Shown here: positions 37,573-50,300 of the stretch, one piece after another
Position numbering within the stretch: the stretch's first letter is position 1
How the letters are laid out: each line of letters opens with the position of its first letter
DNA from: Nemertoderma westbladi
Taxonomy: Eukaryota; Xenacoelomorpha; Nemertodermatida; Nemertodermatidae
Assembly (NCBI GenBank): GCA_032718475.1
Contig: JAUCBJ010004156.1
Coordinates: 1 to 64,000 of the forward strand
Direction: 5' to 3'
DNA length: 64,000 nt
Program-made: the position numbers and the translations under genes
The notes under the pieces: model-generated
What the model saw: only the letters and a program-made list of their open reading frames with translations
What the model was told of the DNA's origin: nothing
The model's database searches: none

Positions 37573-37649
37573 AAATGGTTACAAACAGGAATCACTATCT
37601 GCGACGGGAGTAACAGGAATGGGGGGGGGGGGGGGGGGGGGGGGTAACA

Positions 37650-39715
37650 GCACGGTCTTCGGCTTATTTATTGATTTACCTCTACCACCATCCTGTATTA
37701 GCTAATCAATTTATTGTTAGAATTTAATGTATAGTAACATACCAGAATCCAAGATGCATCCAAGATCTCTCACATAAGATGATGTATGCCTACCCCATAG
37801 TCCCCGTGCAAATAGTTCAACAAGCAAAGTAGCTTTCCACTCACTCAGGCAAGCATTATAAATTGAACTTTATTTTTTGAGACACTTTCTTTCATTTTAA
37901 TGCCCAAATAACATGGCCCGAAACCTCGCCGTGAACACCCACCGGGAGACTCTTAAACCACAGGAGGAGTGTTTGTTATAGAAAGCCTGTCTGACAATGG
38001 CCTCCGATTCAAGAGGCCCCCTAAGTATGTTTGCGACGGACCTTTTCAGAGAACTATTGAGAGTAAGGGGTGCAACGGTCTGTCTGTACAGCAGTGACAC
38101 CCAGGAGGTGTGAACTACATGCAATACGGCAGTAGAAAGAAACACAGAACGGGCAATCGTGGACAATGGAAGGGCTCCCCAGGACACGAAATAATTGCAG
38201 ACTCCTGTTCGAATGCAACACAGGAGGGCCTATTGTGTTCACTCACTATTACCTGGGCCATGGCTCTTGTGTTAAAAGGTTAAGTGGTTTATTCTAACTA
38301 TAGTCAACCACTTTACGACTACCCACTGACAGCCTGGCAGTAGAGCCGGGACCAGTCCGGCATTAAGTGAACTCATACAAGCGAATTATTGCCTACCCGC
38401 AGTTCCTAACGGTAAAAGCAGATGAATTACGAAAGTGCGAAGTATTCGTGTTCCAAACACCTGAGTGAGAGTACATAGTCCACCGCTATCGTAGAGTTAT
38501 TGCAGAATGTTGCCAGCGACTTGAATGTGAATTACTTAAATAAATGCTTTTGCAGGATATAATTGAATATATATTATAACTTGTGAGGCATCGATACAAA
38601 TAAACCTTATTGTTGTTGTCCTTACAACAAAGCTAAATGAATAAGGTGGTGACAATTTCGACAATAAATGGAACTTTACTCTACCGCGGAACCCCATTTA
38701 ACTTATACCACTCGTGTCACGCCGGCATTATTCTATTGCGCTAGTGAAGTGACTATGATGGCGTTATTATTCTAACCAACACAATAAGCATTCTTAAAAC
38801 TGGGCATTTTCGCATTTTTATGCGAACACAGCTGCTCCGTGTACATTGTGGATTATAAACGGACGGAAGGCGCTCTGGAACTTATTTATTTAAAGTATAA
38901 CAATGTACATTTATTAATATACATTTTATTTATATAAATGGCAACTGCAGGGACTACCATCGTCCTTAATTCATGTGTTAGTTGGTGTCCACCATGGAAT
39001 GCTATATAGATAATATCTATATAGCATTACATGTGTCCACTGATCAGTTGATTATTAACAATAATTAAATACGTCGTTTTGGAGACAAATTGAGGGCCGT
39101 TTCGATATGTAACAGCGAACAAAAACGTTCAAGGAACCTGTAAAACATTCATAAGCCCACAGCACAGACTACGAACAGTCCGAACAGTCATGTTTGTAGA
39201 ACCAAGGATTAACATAGCCTGTTAAACCGTCACAAAGCAATACGTTACCCTAAACACCAAATATTTTCACAAAGGGACTGATAATCATTTAAGCTTTCGA
39301 GTTCTGGAAATGGTTTTGGGCCTCTAACGAAAGGTGGTACCAAAGGCCTTGCAGCCCTCAATCCCTTCATTTACTTGTTAATATTCTGCAATTATTTTTT
39401 CTTTAAAAAGAAACAAGTCCTGCATTTCCTTTCAATATAAGGTATAATTACAGGATTTGTATCCGGTCACGAATTCTGCATTATTTTTAAGAAAACTGCG
39501 AGTAACAACAGGTTTTTATTCGGCCCTTGTCTCATGTTCTATATTTTGACTTATGACTTATGGCCCAGTCCTGTAAGGCCTTTTATTGTTTACTTTGGAG
39601 CGTACTAAGCCCACGATCAACGATTTATTGAGGAATGCATCTAACATCCATTATAATGCGGATCATCAATTTTTCCTAATGACACTGCCATATTAGAATT
39701 CTGGCCTTACAGTGT
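37650..39715. other. Intergenic; short perfect palindrome at 38,998-39,028
   Basis: No gene. A near-perfect hairpin with 14-base arms (AATGCTATATAGAT and its complement) around a 3-base loop lies at 38,998-39,028; with one mismatch the arms extend to 38,993-39,033. Two overlapping minus frames at 37,897-38,242 have no known motif. Confidence 0.5.
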
Positions 39716-39718
39716 TAG

Positions 39719-40089
39719 GACAGTAGCCCGCGAACAGTATCCCCCCGGACAGTAACCCCCGGACAGTAGCCCCCGGACAGTAGCCCCCGTACAGTAGCCC
39801 CCCGGACAGTAGCCACCGGACAGTAGCCCCCGGACAGTAGCCCCCGTACAGTAGCCCCCCGGACAGTAGCCACCGGACAGTAGCCCCCGGACAGTAGCCC
39901 TCGGACAGTAGCCCCCCGGACAGTAGCCCCCGGACAGTAGCCCCCCGGACAGTAGCCCCCGGACAGTAGCCCCCCGGACAGTAGCCCCCGGACAGTAACC
40001 CCCGGACAGTACCCCCCCCCCCCCCCGGACAGTAGCCCCCCGGACAGTAGCCCACCGGACAGCCCCCCGGACAGTAGCCCCCCGGCAGT
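39719..40089 (-). repeat. 15-17 bp GC-rich minisatellite
   Basis: Plus-strand unit CCCCCGGACAGTAGC with extra or missing C, about 24 copies, including a slipped run of 15 C at 40,012-40,026. Because the length varies by single bases, the three minus-strand frames open here (repeated LLSGG, CPGGY and ATVRG peptides) have no coding meaning. Confidence 0.95.
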
Positions 40090-41140
40090 AGTCCCCAAGA
40101 ATCGCGGGTTCATAATTACTTCCTTGACAGCTCAAATTGTTTCTGATCAAATGTAGGCGGATTTGTAGACACAATGACAGACAGGTCGGGAATTCTATAT
40201 AAAACCCCAATAATTGAGAGTCTAGAACTAGACTTTAAACCCATAATTTTGGCATTGCTGTTGTTAGCCGGCAATAACTTAGACGATAAAAAGTATCTTT
40301 TTTTAGTTTAAGGAAACTCAAGAAACAGACTAGAGAGCATTATAATATGATACCGATTATTAACATGAATTTAAATTGAATATGTATTAATAATATATTG
40401 AATATGTAGGCCACTCGTTATTACTGCCAACGCGATTCTGTCGAAAAGCCTCGAAGCTACTGACTCATCGGTATCATCCTTCGCAGTAATTATGAGAATC
40501 ACAAACTTCAACACATATGTTACCCATTTACGCAATAATGTGATGTGTGGATGGGTGAACTTTTGGTAAGGCAAATTATCTGAGGCGAATAATTTGGGTA
40601 ATTTGGGGTAAAAAAAAGTCTCGTATGTTTGGTGGATGATGGGTTTGCCGCGTTCCTTTTGAGTGCAATGGGAATGCTTTGAGTCCATTGTAGCTAATGA
40701 GAGAGAGAACTCGATGAAGCAAAAACTCAAACAATGGCATCCATGCGCCGGGTTGCTTACAGCTGGTACACAAACTATCAGTTATATAATTCGCACAGTT
40801 CCTATAATCACTCAACTAAGAAAGGGACGCTATGAGATTCATTCAATCTACAAAAGAAAATAATGGCAATATTAGAGTCATTGATATAGTTAGTTAGTGT
40901 AGGTTGTCGGAATTTTAACTTTGAAGAATATATTCGGAAGCATATGATTGATTAAGTACACATACATGTCTATGCATGATTGCATGTATGTGTTACTATA
41001 TCATCTGTATGACTCAATGGAAGTAGACAACTATAAATATATTTAAAAAATAAAATATGCTTGGTAAATCATTTTTAAGTTTACATTTTTTAATCAAATA
41101 TATAGCAAATAATGACATCAGATATAATACATTACAACAA
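40090..41140. other. Spacer between the GC-rich array and psmd6
   Basis: No gene recognised. Overlapping minus frames at 40,371-40,815 have no motif and no splice context that fits either neighbour gene. Confidence 0.45.
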
Positions 41141-41142
41141 TA

Positions 41143-41148
41143 TTTATT
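41143..41148 (-). terminator. psmd6: Candidate psmd6 polyadenylation signal
   Basis: AATAAA on the minus strand, about 130 bases after the psmd6 stop codon, is the closest canonical signal. Confidence 0.55.
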
Positions 41149-41277
41149 TAAAACAGAACAAGAAGTTAATAGTAATGTGTCTATAAGTTTCTTAGAATTA
41201 TAACAAATTCTGGCTGTAGTTAGGAAACCTTTGATGTACCAAACGCCACAACTAATGAAGACGACAACCGAAGATAT

Positions 41278-41346
41278 CTATATGTTAACAACTCGGCTTA
41301 GTTTCTGGACACGATTGAGCAGAAGATCACCTTGTTTGATAGCAGC
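41278..41346 (-). CDS. psmd6: psmd6 last coding exon
   Basis: Acceptor TTTGATTCCAG; 22 codons then TAG at 41,278-41,280. Peptide [20 protein letters not shown] then NI, matching the human [21 protein letters not shown]-terminus that forms part of the lid helical bundle. Confidence 0.96.
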   Translation of the reverse strand, partial: AAIKQGDLLLNRVQKLSRVVNI

Positions 41347-44300
41347 CTGGAATCAAAAACAATAAAATAGGACATGGGGTATATTCCCTGTTGTCAATAT
41401 CATATAATTATGGAATCAAAAAGGCAATCAACAGTCAAAATTGTACCAGGTGATATTTGATGGAATTTGGATATCCATCGGTCAAAAAACAAACTTGTCC
41501 TATCCTAAGACATCAACTCAACCAAAAAATAGAAAGCACTATCGAACTAGAAGAAGCCATTAGCATTGACGTGTACCTATCCAACTCTGTACTCTGTACT
41601 GTAGATTTAAAATTGGAAGTAAACACACAAACAAACACGTTTGTGGGGCCTTCGCGCAGCACGAGGCACAGTGGTTAGACACAAATTAAATTGAGCGATT
41701 CTATCACAAAATCGGGATTGAAGAAATTTAACCATACCGCCAATAAATCAAAGATGTGATGTAATGGAAAAATGAGAAAGCGCGACACCGGGGGTTGAAC
41801 CAGCGACAGAATTGGTGTTTTATAAGAAGATATAGATAGTGTATAGGAGACCCAATTCGTCAGAAATATTAAAACTTACCTTAATGCCGATGTAGTAAAG
41901 ATACTGAAATATTATACAATTATTTACCAGTCAATGTCTCAGCGAAATAACGTAGCCAATTCTAAAGACTCACCAGTAAAAATACCCAAGCCAATCATTG
42001 TGCGAAAGAAATAATTTTGAATCTCTTCCTACGATTGACGTAGCTTTTAGAAGACCTCGTAAATTCGACTTGGTAAATTTCTAAACTTTTTCCAGACTAT
42101 ACTATACTTGCACCCTACCCATATTCACTCAGTGACCTACCTTTATTCACTCAATGACTTACCCATATTCACTCAGTGACCTACCCATTTTCACTCAGTG
42201 ACCTACCCATATTCACTCAGTGAAGTTCACTCATTCACTAAAGATCTACAGAACTAAAGATCTACAGAACTAAAGATCTACAGAACTAAAGATCTACAGA
42301 ACTAAAGATCGACAGAACTAAAGATCTACAGAACTAAAGATCTACAGAACTAAAGATCTACAGAACTAAGGATCTACAGAACTAAAGATCTACAGAACTA
42401 AAGATCTACAGAACTAAAGATCTACAGAACTAAAGATCGACAGAACTAAAGATCGACAGAACTAAAGATCTACAGAACTAAAGATCTACAGAACTAAAGA
42501 TCAACAGAACTAAAGATCTACAGAACTAAAGATCTACAGAACTAAAGATCGACAGAACTAAAGATCTACAGAACTAAAGATCTACAGAACTAAAGATCTA
42601 CAGAACTAAAGATCTACAGAACTAAAGATCTACAGAACTAAAGATCGACAGAACTAAAGATCTACAGAACTAAAGATCGACAGAACTAAAGATCTACAGA
42701 ACTAAAGATCTACATAACTAAAGATCAACAGAACTAAAGATCTACAGAACTAAAGATCGACAGAACTAAAGATCTACAGAACTAAAGATCGACAGAACTA
42801 AAGATCTACAGAACTAAAGATCGACAGAACTAAAGATCTACAGAACTAAAGATCTACAGAACTAAAGATCGACAGAACTAAAGATCTACAGAACTAAAGA
42901 TCTACAGAACTAAAGATCGACAGAACTAAAGATCTACAGAACTAAAGATCGACAGAACTAAAGATCTACAGAACTAAAGATCTACAGAACTAAAGATCGA
43001 CAGAACTAAAGATCTACAGAACTAAAGATCTACAGAACTAAAGATCTACAGAACTAAAGATCTACAGAACTAAAGATCTACAGAACTAAAGATCGACAGA
43101 ACTAAAGATCTACAGAACTAAAGATCTACAGAACTAAAGATCTACAGAACTAAAGATCTACAGAACTAAAGATCTACAGAACTAAAGATCTACAGAACTA
43201 AAGATCTACAGAACTAAAGATCGACAGAACTAAAGATCGACAGAACTAAAGATCGACAGAACTAAAGATCGACAGAACTAAAGATCTACAGAACTAAAGA
43301 TCTACAGAACTAAAGATCTACAGAACTAAAGATCGACAGAACTAAAGATCTACAGAACTAAAGATCGACAGAACTAAAGATCTACAGAACTAAAGATCTA
43401 CAGAACTAAAGATCGACAGAACTAAAGATCTACAGAACTAAAGATCTACAGAACTAAAGATCTACAGAACTAAAGATCGACAGAACTAAAGATCTACAGA
43501 ACTAAAGATCTACAGAACTAAAGATCTACAGAACTAAAGATCTACAGAACTAAAGATCTACAGAACTAAAGATCTACAGAACTAAAGATCGACAGAACTA
43601 AAGATCGACAGAACTAAAGATCGACAGAACTAAAGATCTACAGAACTAAAGATCTACAGAACTAAAGATCGACAGAACTAAAGATCGACAGAACTAAAGA
43701 TCTACAGAACTAAAGATCTACAGAACTAAAGATCTACAGAACTAAAGATCGACAGAACTAAAGATCTACAGAACTAAAGATCGACAGAACTAAAATTCGA
43801 CAGAACGACAGGTTGACTGATGTCCGTTAGGCTCATTTAACTTCAGCTAAATATTAAACTATAAGTAGCTATAATACAAGGTACTAATGACACTAGACGC
43901 TATATACGAACTTGCTAGGCTAGAAAAAGCAATGTAAATCTCAACACCATGCTAAACAACTTTACAAGGAGACACAATGTCTAAATTACGAATTTTCCTG
44001 CTTAACACTGGATGACAACAACTTATCTAAAACTTTAGCGACAATAACCTCAGCATATATCTTTATAAGTCGTAGAATAATAGAAGAGCGGAAACATAAC
44101 AACTAAAAAAACATAGTGAATTCGCGAAAAACAAGGTCGCTCTTTTAAACTTCTTTGGCAAACAACACTAAAAAATGTCAGATATTAACTTGGAATTCAA
44201 ACAATATCTGCCTCGACAGGCCGCTGCAGTCATGAGTTGCAAAGGGAATGAACGAAGTATTTGTTCAATCGTTTAACAATTGGATCAAGAAATGAGAAAG

Positions 44301-47300
44301 AAGATAGTTGGCTAGGTATACATGGTCGGAATGACTGTCATCGTATTTACAAGGTTACCGGACACTAACGCTCGACTATCTGACAGGTTAGTGGTACTTC
44401 ATCGGAAATTGTTTGCCATTGTGCGCAGTCACGACAATTCCGAGACGAGAACTTGATGGCGAATAAAATCAATCGATAGAGAATCCATTCAACATTGGAA
44501 TATACGAGTTAAAGGCGCATAACTATATATACTTAGTTTCTGTTAAAAACCAAATCCAAAGTCAAACAATTGACATGAATGTAATTATAACCGAATTGAT
44601 TGACCCTGTTTAAAACGCGCTTGATCTATATCCTTGTTATAAATTATGAATATTATTATTTTTCAATCACACTCCCGTCCAAACCACAAGTACATGGGGC
44701 TCAGCAGCACCTTCAAGTATGCAGCTGTAGAACAGGATGGCCTCATATCATCTCTGCTAACTACCGCTACACAAGGAAACTTGAAAAAGCTCTTGTAATC
44801 TCTAAAACCAAGTAATAAAACTTAAGAACATGATAGATTCATAAACGACTCCTACAGCATCAACTGAAGCTTTTCAACGAAGCACCAGCAACTAATGGAA
44901 TTTATCGGCATTAGAATCAAACTGTTACTCAAACACACGGTACATTACATACACAATGTGTTAATGACATTGGAGCACACGTGGTGCGTACCGCTTCAAT
45001 GGCACCTTAAAGGTGGGGGAGGAGGGGTGGTGGTTGTCATTGGGTTTGGTTTTTGTTAGATAATATTTCTCGAATGTCGATTCCCTTCAATGTCAAACAC
45101 AACCAATACACGTCCTGGATTGTTCCGGACAAAACCAACAAAGAATAAGAAATAAGAAATGAACAATGATCTGACACACTGAACAGCACCCAAAATGTAT
45201 CGGTTGGATATGTTAAGAATTACAGCCACAAATGGACCTTAAAAAGCCAACAAAGCAAATTAATCAACGACCCGATGAATGATTAAAGTGACTGGTCCTA
45301 GCGAGGCTCACTGAAACATGATGTCCGCAAAGACGAATAAATTTGACTGCTCATACATTATTGATGAAGCTATTGCAACTACGATGGGCAATCATGTAAC
45401 TAACTATATGCATAAGACGAACGTATGCGTAATAAGAAATGAAAGGTAATAATTCTTTACAAAGAACACTAACTAGCAGAAATATGGCACTCTTGGGAAC
45501 TTTAAATTAATATAATCCCACGGCCTATTTGTGCTAAGGGAAAAAGGTAACATTAGTTGACTGAGGTAATTCAACGCATTCAAGCTCTCAGCAATGGTGC
45601 CAGTGGGAAACATATGTATTCCTGAATTACACGCACCAGTTAAAATTATCTTTAAATATTCGGTGTCTCAGTAAATATGGGTAGGTCACGAGTGAGAATG
45701 GGTAGGTTACCGAGTAAATATGGGTTGGGTGCTGAGTGAATATGGGTAGTTCACTGAGTGAATATGGGTAGGTCACTGAGTGAATATGGGTAGTTCACTG
45801 AGAGAATATGGGTAGGTTACTGTATGAATATGGGTAGGTCATTGTGTGAATATGGGTAGGTCATTGTGTGAATATGGGTAGTTCACTGAGAGAATATGGG
45901 TAGGTTACTGTATGAATATGGGTAGGTCATTGTGTGAATATGGGTAGGCCATTGTGTGAATATGAACAGGTCATTGTGTGAATATGGGTAGGTCATTGTG
46001 TGAATATGGGTAGGTCACTGAGTGAATATGGGTAGGTTACTGTGTGAATATTGGTCGGTCACTGAGTGAATATGGGTCGGTCACTGAGTGAATATGGGTA
46101 GGTCACTGAGAGAATATGGGTAGGTCATTGAGTGAATATGGGTAGGTCATTGTGTGAATACGGGTAGGTTATTGTGTGAATATGGGTAGGTCACTGAGTG
46201 AATATGGGTAGGTCATTGTGTGAATATGGGTAGGTCATTGTGTGAATATAGGTAGGTCACTGAGTGAATATGGGTAGGTTACTGTGTGAATATTGGTCGG
46301 TCACTGAGTGAATATGGGTAGGTCACTGAGAGAATATGGGTAGGTTACTGTGTGAATATGGGTAGGTTATTGTGTGAATATGGGTATGTCACTGTATGAA
46401 TATGGGTAGGTTACTGTGTGAATATGGGTAGGTCATTGTGTGAATATAGGTAGGTCACTGAGTTTATTAATATGAGGTCACTGAGTGAATATGGGTAGGT
46501 CACTGAGTGAATATGGGTAGGTTACTGTATGAATATGGGTTATGTCATTGTGTGAATATGGTTAGGTCATTGTGTGAATATGGGCAGGTCATTGTGTGAA
46601 TATGGGTAGGTCAGTGTGAATATGGGTAGGTCATTGTGTGAATATGGGTAGGTCATTGTGTGAAAATGGGTAGGTCATTGTGTGAATATGGGTAGGTCAT
46701 TGTGTGAATATGGGTAGGTCATTGTGTGAATATGGTTAGGTCATTGTGTGAATATGGGCAGGTCATTGTGTGAATATGGGTAGGTCAGTGTGAATATGGG
46801 TAGGTCATTGTGTGAATATAGGTAGGTCATTGTGTGAAAATGGGTAGGTCATTGTGTGAATATGGGTAGGTCATTGTGTGAATATGGGTAGGTCATTGTG
46901 TGAATATGGGTAGGTCATTGTGTGAATATGGGTAGGTCATTGTGTGAATATGGGTAGGTCAGTGTGTAAATATGGGTAGGTCATTGTGTGAATATGGTTA
47001 GGTCATTGTGTGAATATGGGCAGGTCATTGTGTGAATATGGGTAGGTCAGTGTGAATATGGGTAGGTCATTGTGTGAATATGGGTAGGTCATTGTGTGAA
47101 AATGGGTAGGTCATTGTGTGAATATGGGTAGGTCATTGTGTGAATATGGGTAGGTCATTGTGTGAATATGGGTAGGTCACTGAGTGAATATGGGTAGGTC
47201 ACTGAGTGAATATGGGTAGTTCACTGAGAGAATATGGGTAGGTCACTGAGTGAATATGGGTAGGTCATTGTGTGAATATGGGTGGGTCATTGTGTGAATA

Positions 47301-50300
47301 TGGGTAGGTCATTGTATGAATATGGGTAGGTCATGTGTGAATATGGGTAGGTCACTGAGTGAATATGGGTAAGTCACTGAGTGAATATGGGTAGTGGGTA
47401 GGTTACTGTATGAATATGGGTAGGTCATTGTATGAATATAGGTAGGTCACTGAGTGAATATGGGTAAGTCACTGAGTGAATATGGGTAGGTCATTGTGTG
47501 AATATGGGTAGGTCATTGTGTGAATATGGGTAGGTCACTGAGTGAAAATGGGTAGGTCATTGTGTGAATATGGGTAGGTCATTGTGTGAATATGGCTAGG
47601 TCATTGTGTGAATATGGGTAGGTCATTGTGTGAATATGGGTAGGTCACTGAGTGAATATGGGTAAGTCACTGAGTGAATATGGGTAGTGGGTAGGTCACT
47701 GTATGAATATGGGTAGGTCATTGTATGAATATAGGTAGGTCACTGAGTGAATATGGGTAAGTCACTGAGTGAATATGGGTAGGTCATTGTGTGAATATAG
47801 GTAGGTCACTGAGTGAATATGGGTAGGTCACTGAGTGAATATGGGTAGGTTACTGTATGAATATGGGTAGGTCATTGTGTGAATATGGGTAGGTCATTGT
47901 GTGAATATGGGTAGGTCATTGTATGAATATGGGTAGGTATTGTGTGAATATAGGTAGGTCACTGAGTGAATATGGGTAGTTCACTGAGAGAATATGGGCA
48001 GGTTACTGTATGAATATGGGTAGGTCATTGCGTGAATACGGGTAGGTCATTGTGTGAATATGGGTAGGTCATTGTGTGAATATGGGTAGGTCATTGTGTA
48101 AATATGGGTAGGTCATTGTGTGAATATGGGTAGGTCACTGTGTGAATATGGGTAAGTCATTGTGTGAATATGGGTAGGTCATTGTGTGAATATGGGTAGG
48201 TCATTGTGTGAATATGGGTAGGTCATTGTGTGAATATGGGTAGGTCATTGTGTAAATATGGGTAGGTCATTGTGTGAATATGGTTAGGTCATTGCGTGAA
48301 TATGGGCAGGTCATTGTGTGAATATGGGTAGGTCAGTGTGAATATGGGTAGGTCATTGTGTGAATATGGGTAGGTCATTGTGTGAAAATGGGTAGGTCAT
48401 TGTGTGAATATGGGTAGGTCATTGTGTGAATATGGGTAGGTCATTGTGTGAATATGGGTAGGTCACTGAGTGAATATGGGTAGGTCACAGAGTGAATATG
48501 GGTAGGTCATTGTGTGAATATGGGTAGGTCACTGAGTGAATATGGGTAGGTCACTGAGTGAATATGGGTAGTTCACTGAGAGAATATGGGTAGGTCACTG
48601 AGTGAATATGGGTAGGTCATTGTGTGAATATGGGTAGGTCATTGTGTAAATATGGGTAGGTCATTGTGTGAATAGGGGTAGGTCATTGTGTGAATATGGG
48701 TAGGTCATTGTGTGAATATGGGCAGGTCATTGTGTGAATATGGGTAGGTCATTGTGTGAATATGGGTAGGTCATTGTGTGAATATGGGTAGGTCATTGTG
48801 TGAATATGGGTAGGTCACTGAGTGAATATGGGTAAGTCACTGAGTGAATATGGGTAGTGGGTAGGTTACTGTATGAATATGGGTAGGTCATTGTATGAAT
48901 ATAGGTAGGTCACAGAGTGAATATGGGTAGGTCACTGAGTGAATATGGGTAGTTTACTGAGAGAATATGGGTAGGTCATTGTGTGAATATGGGTAGGTCA
49001 TTGTGTGAATATGGGCAGGTCATTGTGTGAATATGGGTAGGTCAGTGTAAATATGGGTAGATCATTGTGTGAATATGGGTAGGTCATTGTGTGTAAATGG
49101 GTAGGTCATTGTGTGAATATGGGTAGGTCATTGTGTGAATATGGGTGGGTCATTGTGTGAATATGGGTAGGTCACTGAGTGAATATGGGTAGGTCACTGA
49201 GTGAATATGAGTAGGTCATTGTGTGAATATGGGTAGGTCACTATGTTTATAAATCTGAGGTCACTGAGTGAATATGGGTAGGTCACTGTATGAATATGGG
49301 TAGGTTACTGTATGAATATGGGTAGGTCATTGTGTGAATATGGGTAGGTCATTGTGTGAATATGGGTAGGTCATTGTGAGAATATGGGTAGGTCACTGAG
49401 TGAATATGGGTAGGTCACTGAGTGAATATGGGTAGGTCATTGTGTGAATATGGGTAGGTCATTGTGTGAATATGGGTAGGTTACTGTATGAATGAATATG
49501 GGTAGGTTACTGTATGAATATGGGTAGGTCATTGTGTGAATGTGGGTAGGTCACTGTGTTTATAAATATGAGGTCACTGAGTGAATATGGGTAGGTCACT
49601 GTATGAATATGGGTAGGTTACTGTATGAATATGGGTAGGTCATTGTGTGAATATGGGTAGGTCATTGTGTGAATATGGGTAGGTTACTGTATGAATATGG
49701 GTAGGTTACTGTATGAATATGGGTAGGTCATTATGTGAATATGGGTAGGTTACTGTATGAATATGGGTAGGTCATTATGTGAATATGGGTAGGTCATTGT
49801 GTGAATATGGGTAGGTCATTGTGTGAATATGGGTAGGTCATTGTGTGAATAGGGGTAGGTCATTGTGTGAATATGGGTAGGTCATTGTGTGAATAGGGGT
49901 AGGTCATTGTGTGAATAGGGGTAGGTCATTGTGTGAATATGGGTAGGTCATTGTGTGAATATGGGTAGGTCATTGTGTGAATAGGGGTAGGTCATTGTGT
50001 GAATATGGGTAGGTCATTGTGTGAATATGGGTAGGTCATTGTGTGAATATGGGTAGGTCATTGTGTGAATAGGGGTAGGTCACTGTGTGAATATGGGTAG
50101 GTCATTGTGTAAATATGGGTAGGTCATTGTGTGAATAGGGGTAGGTCATTGTGTGAATATGGGTAGGTCATTGTGTGAATATGGGTAGGTCATTGTGTGA
50201 ATATGGGTAGGTCATTGTGTGAATTTGGGTAGGTCATTGTGTGAATATGGGTAGGTCATTGTGTAAATATGGGTAGGTCATTGTGTGAATATAGGTAGGT

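Noticed and set aside
39693-40210. Three overlapping minus-strand frames with Gly/Tyr/Leu repeats
   Set aside because: Produced by the GC-rich 15-17 bp array; single-base length changes between units preclude a conserved frame.
41655-41810. tRNA-like words: GGCACAGTGGTTAGACAC on plus, and a B-box-like GGTTCAACCCC on minus
   Set aside because: The two boxes are on opposite strands and do not form a tRNA or SINE head together.
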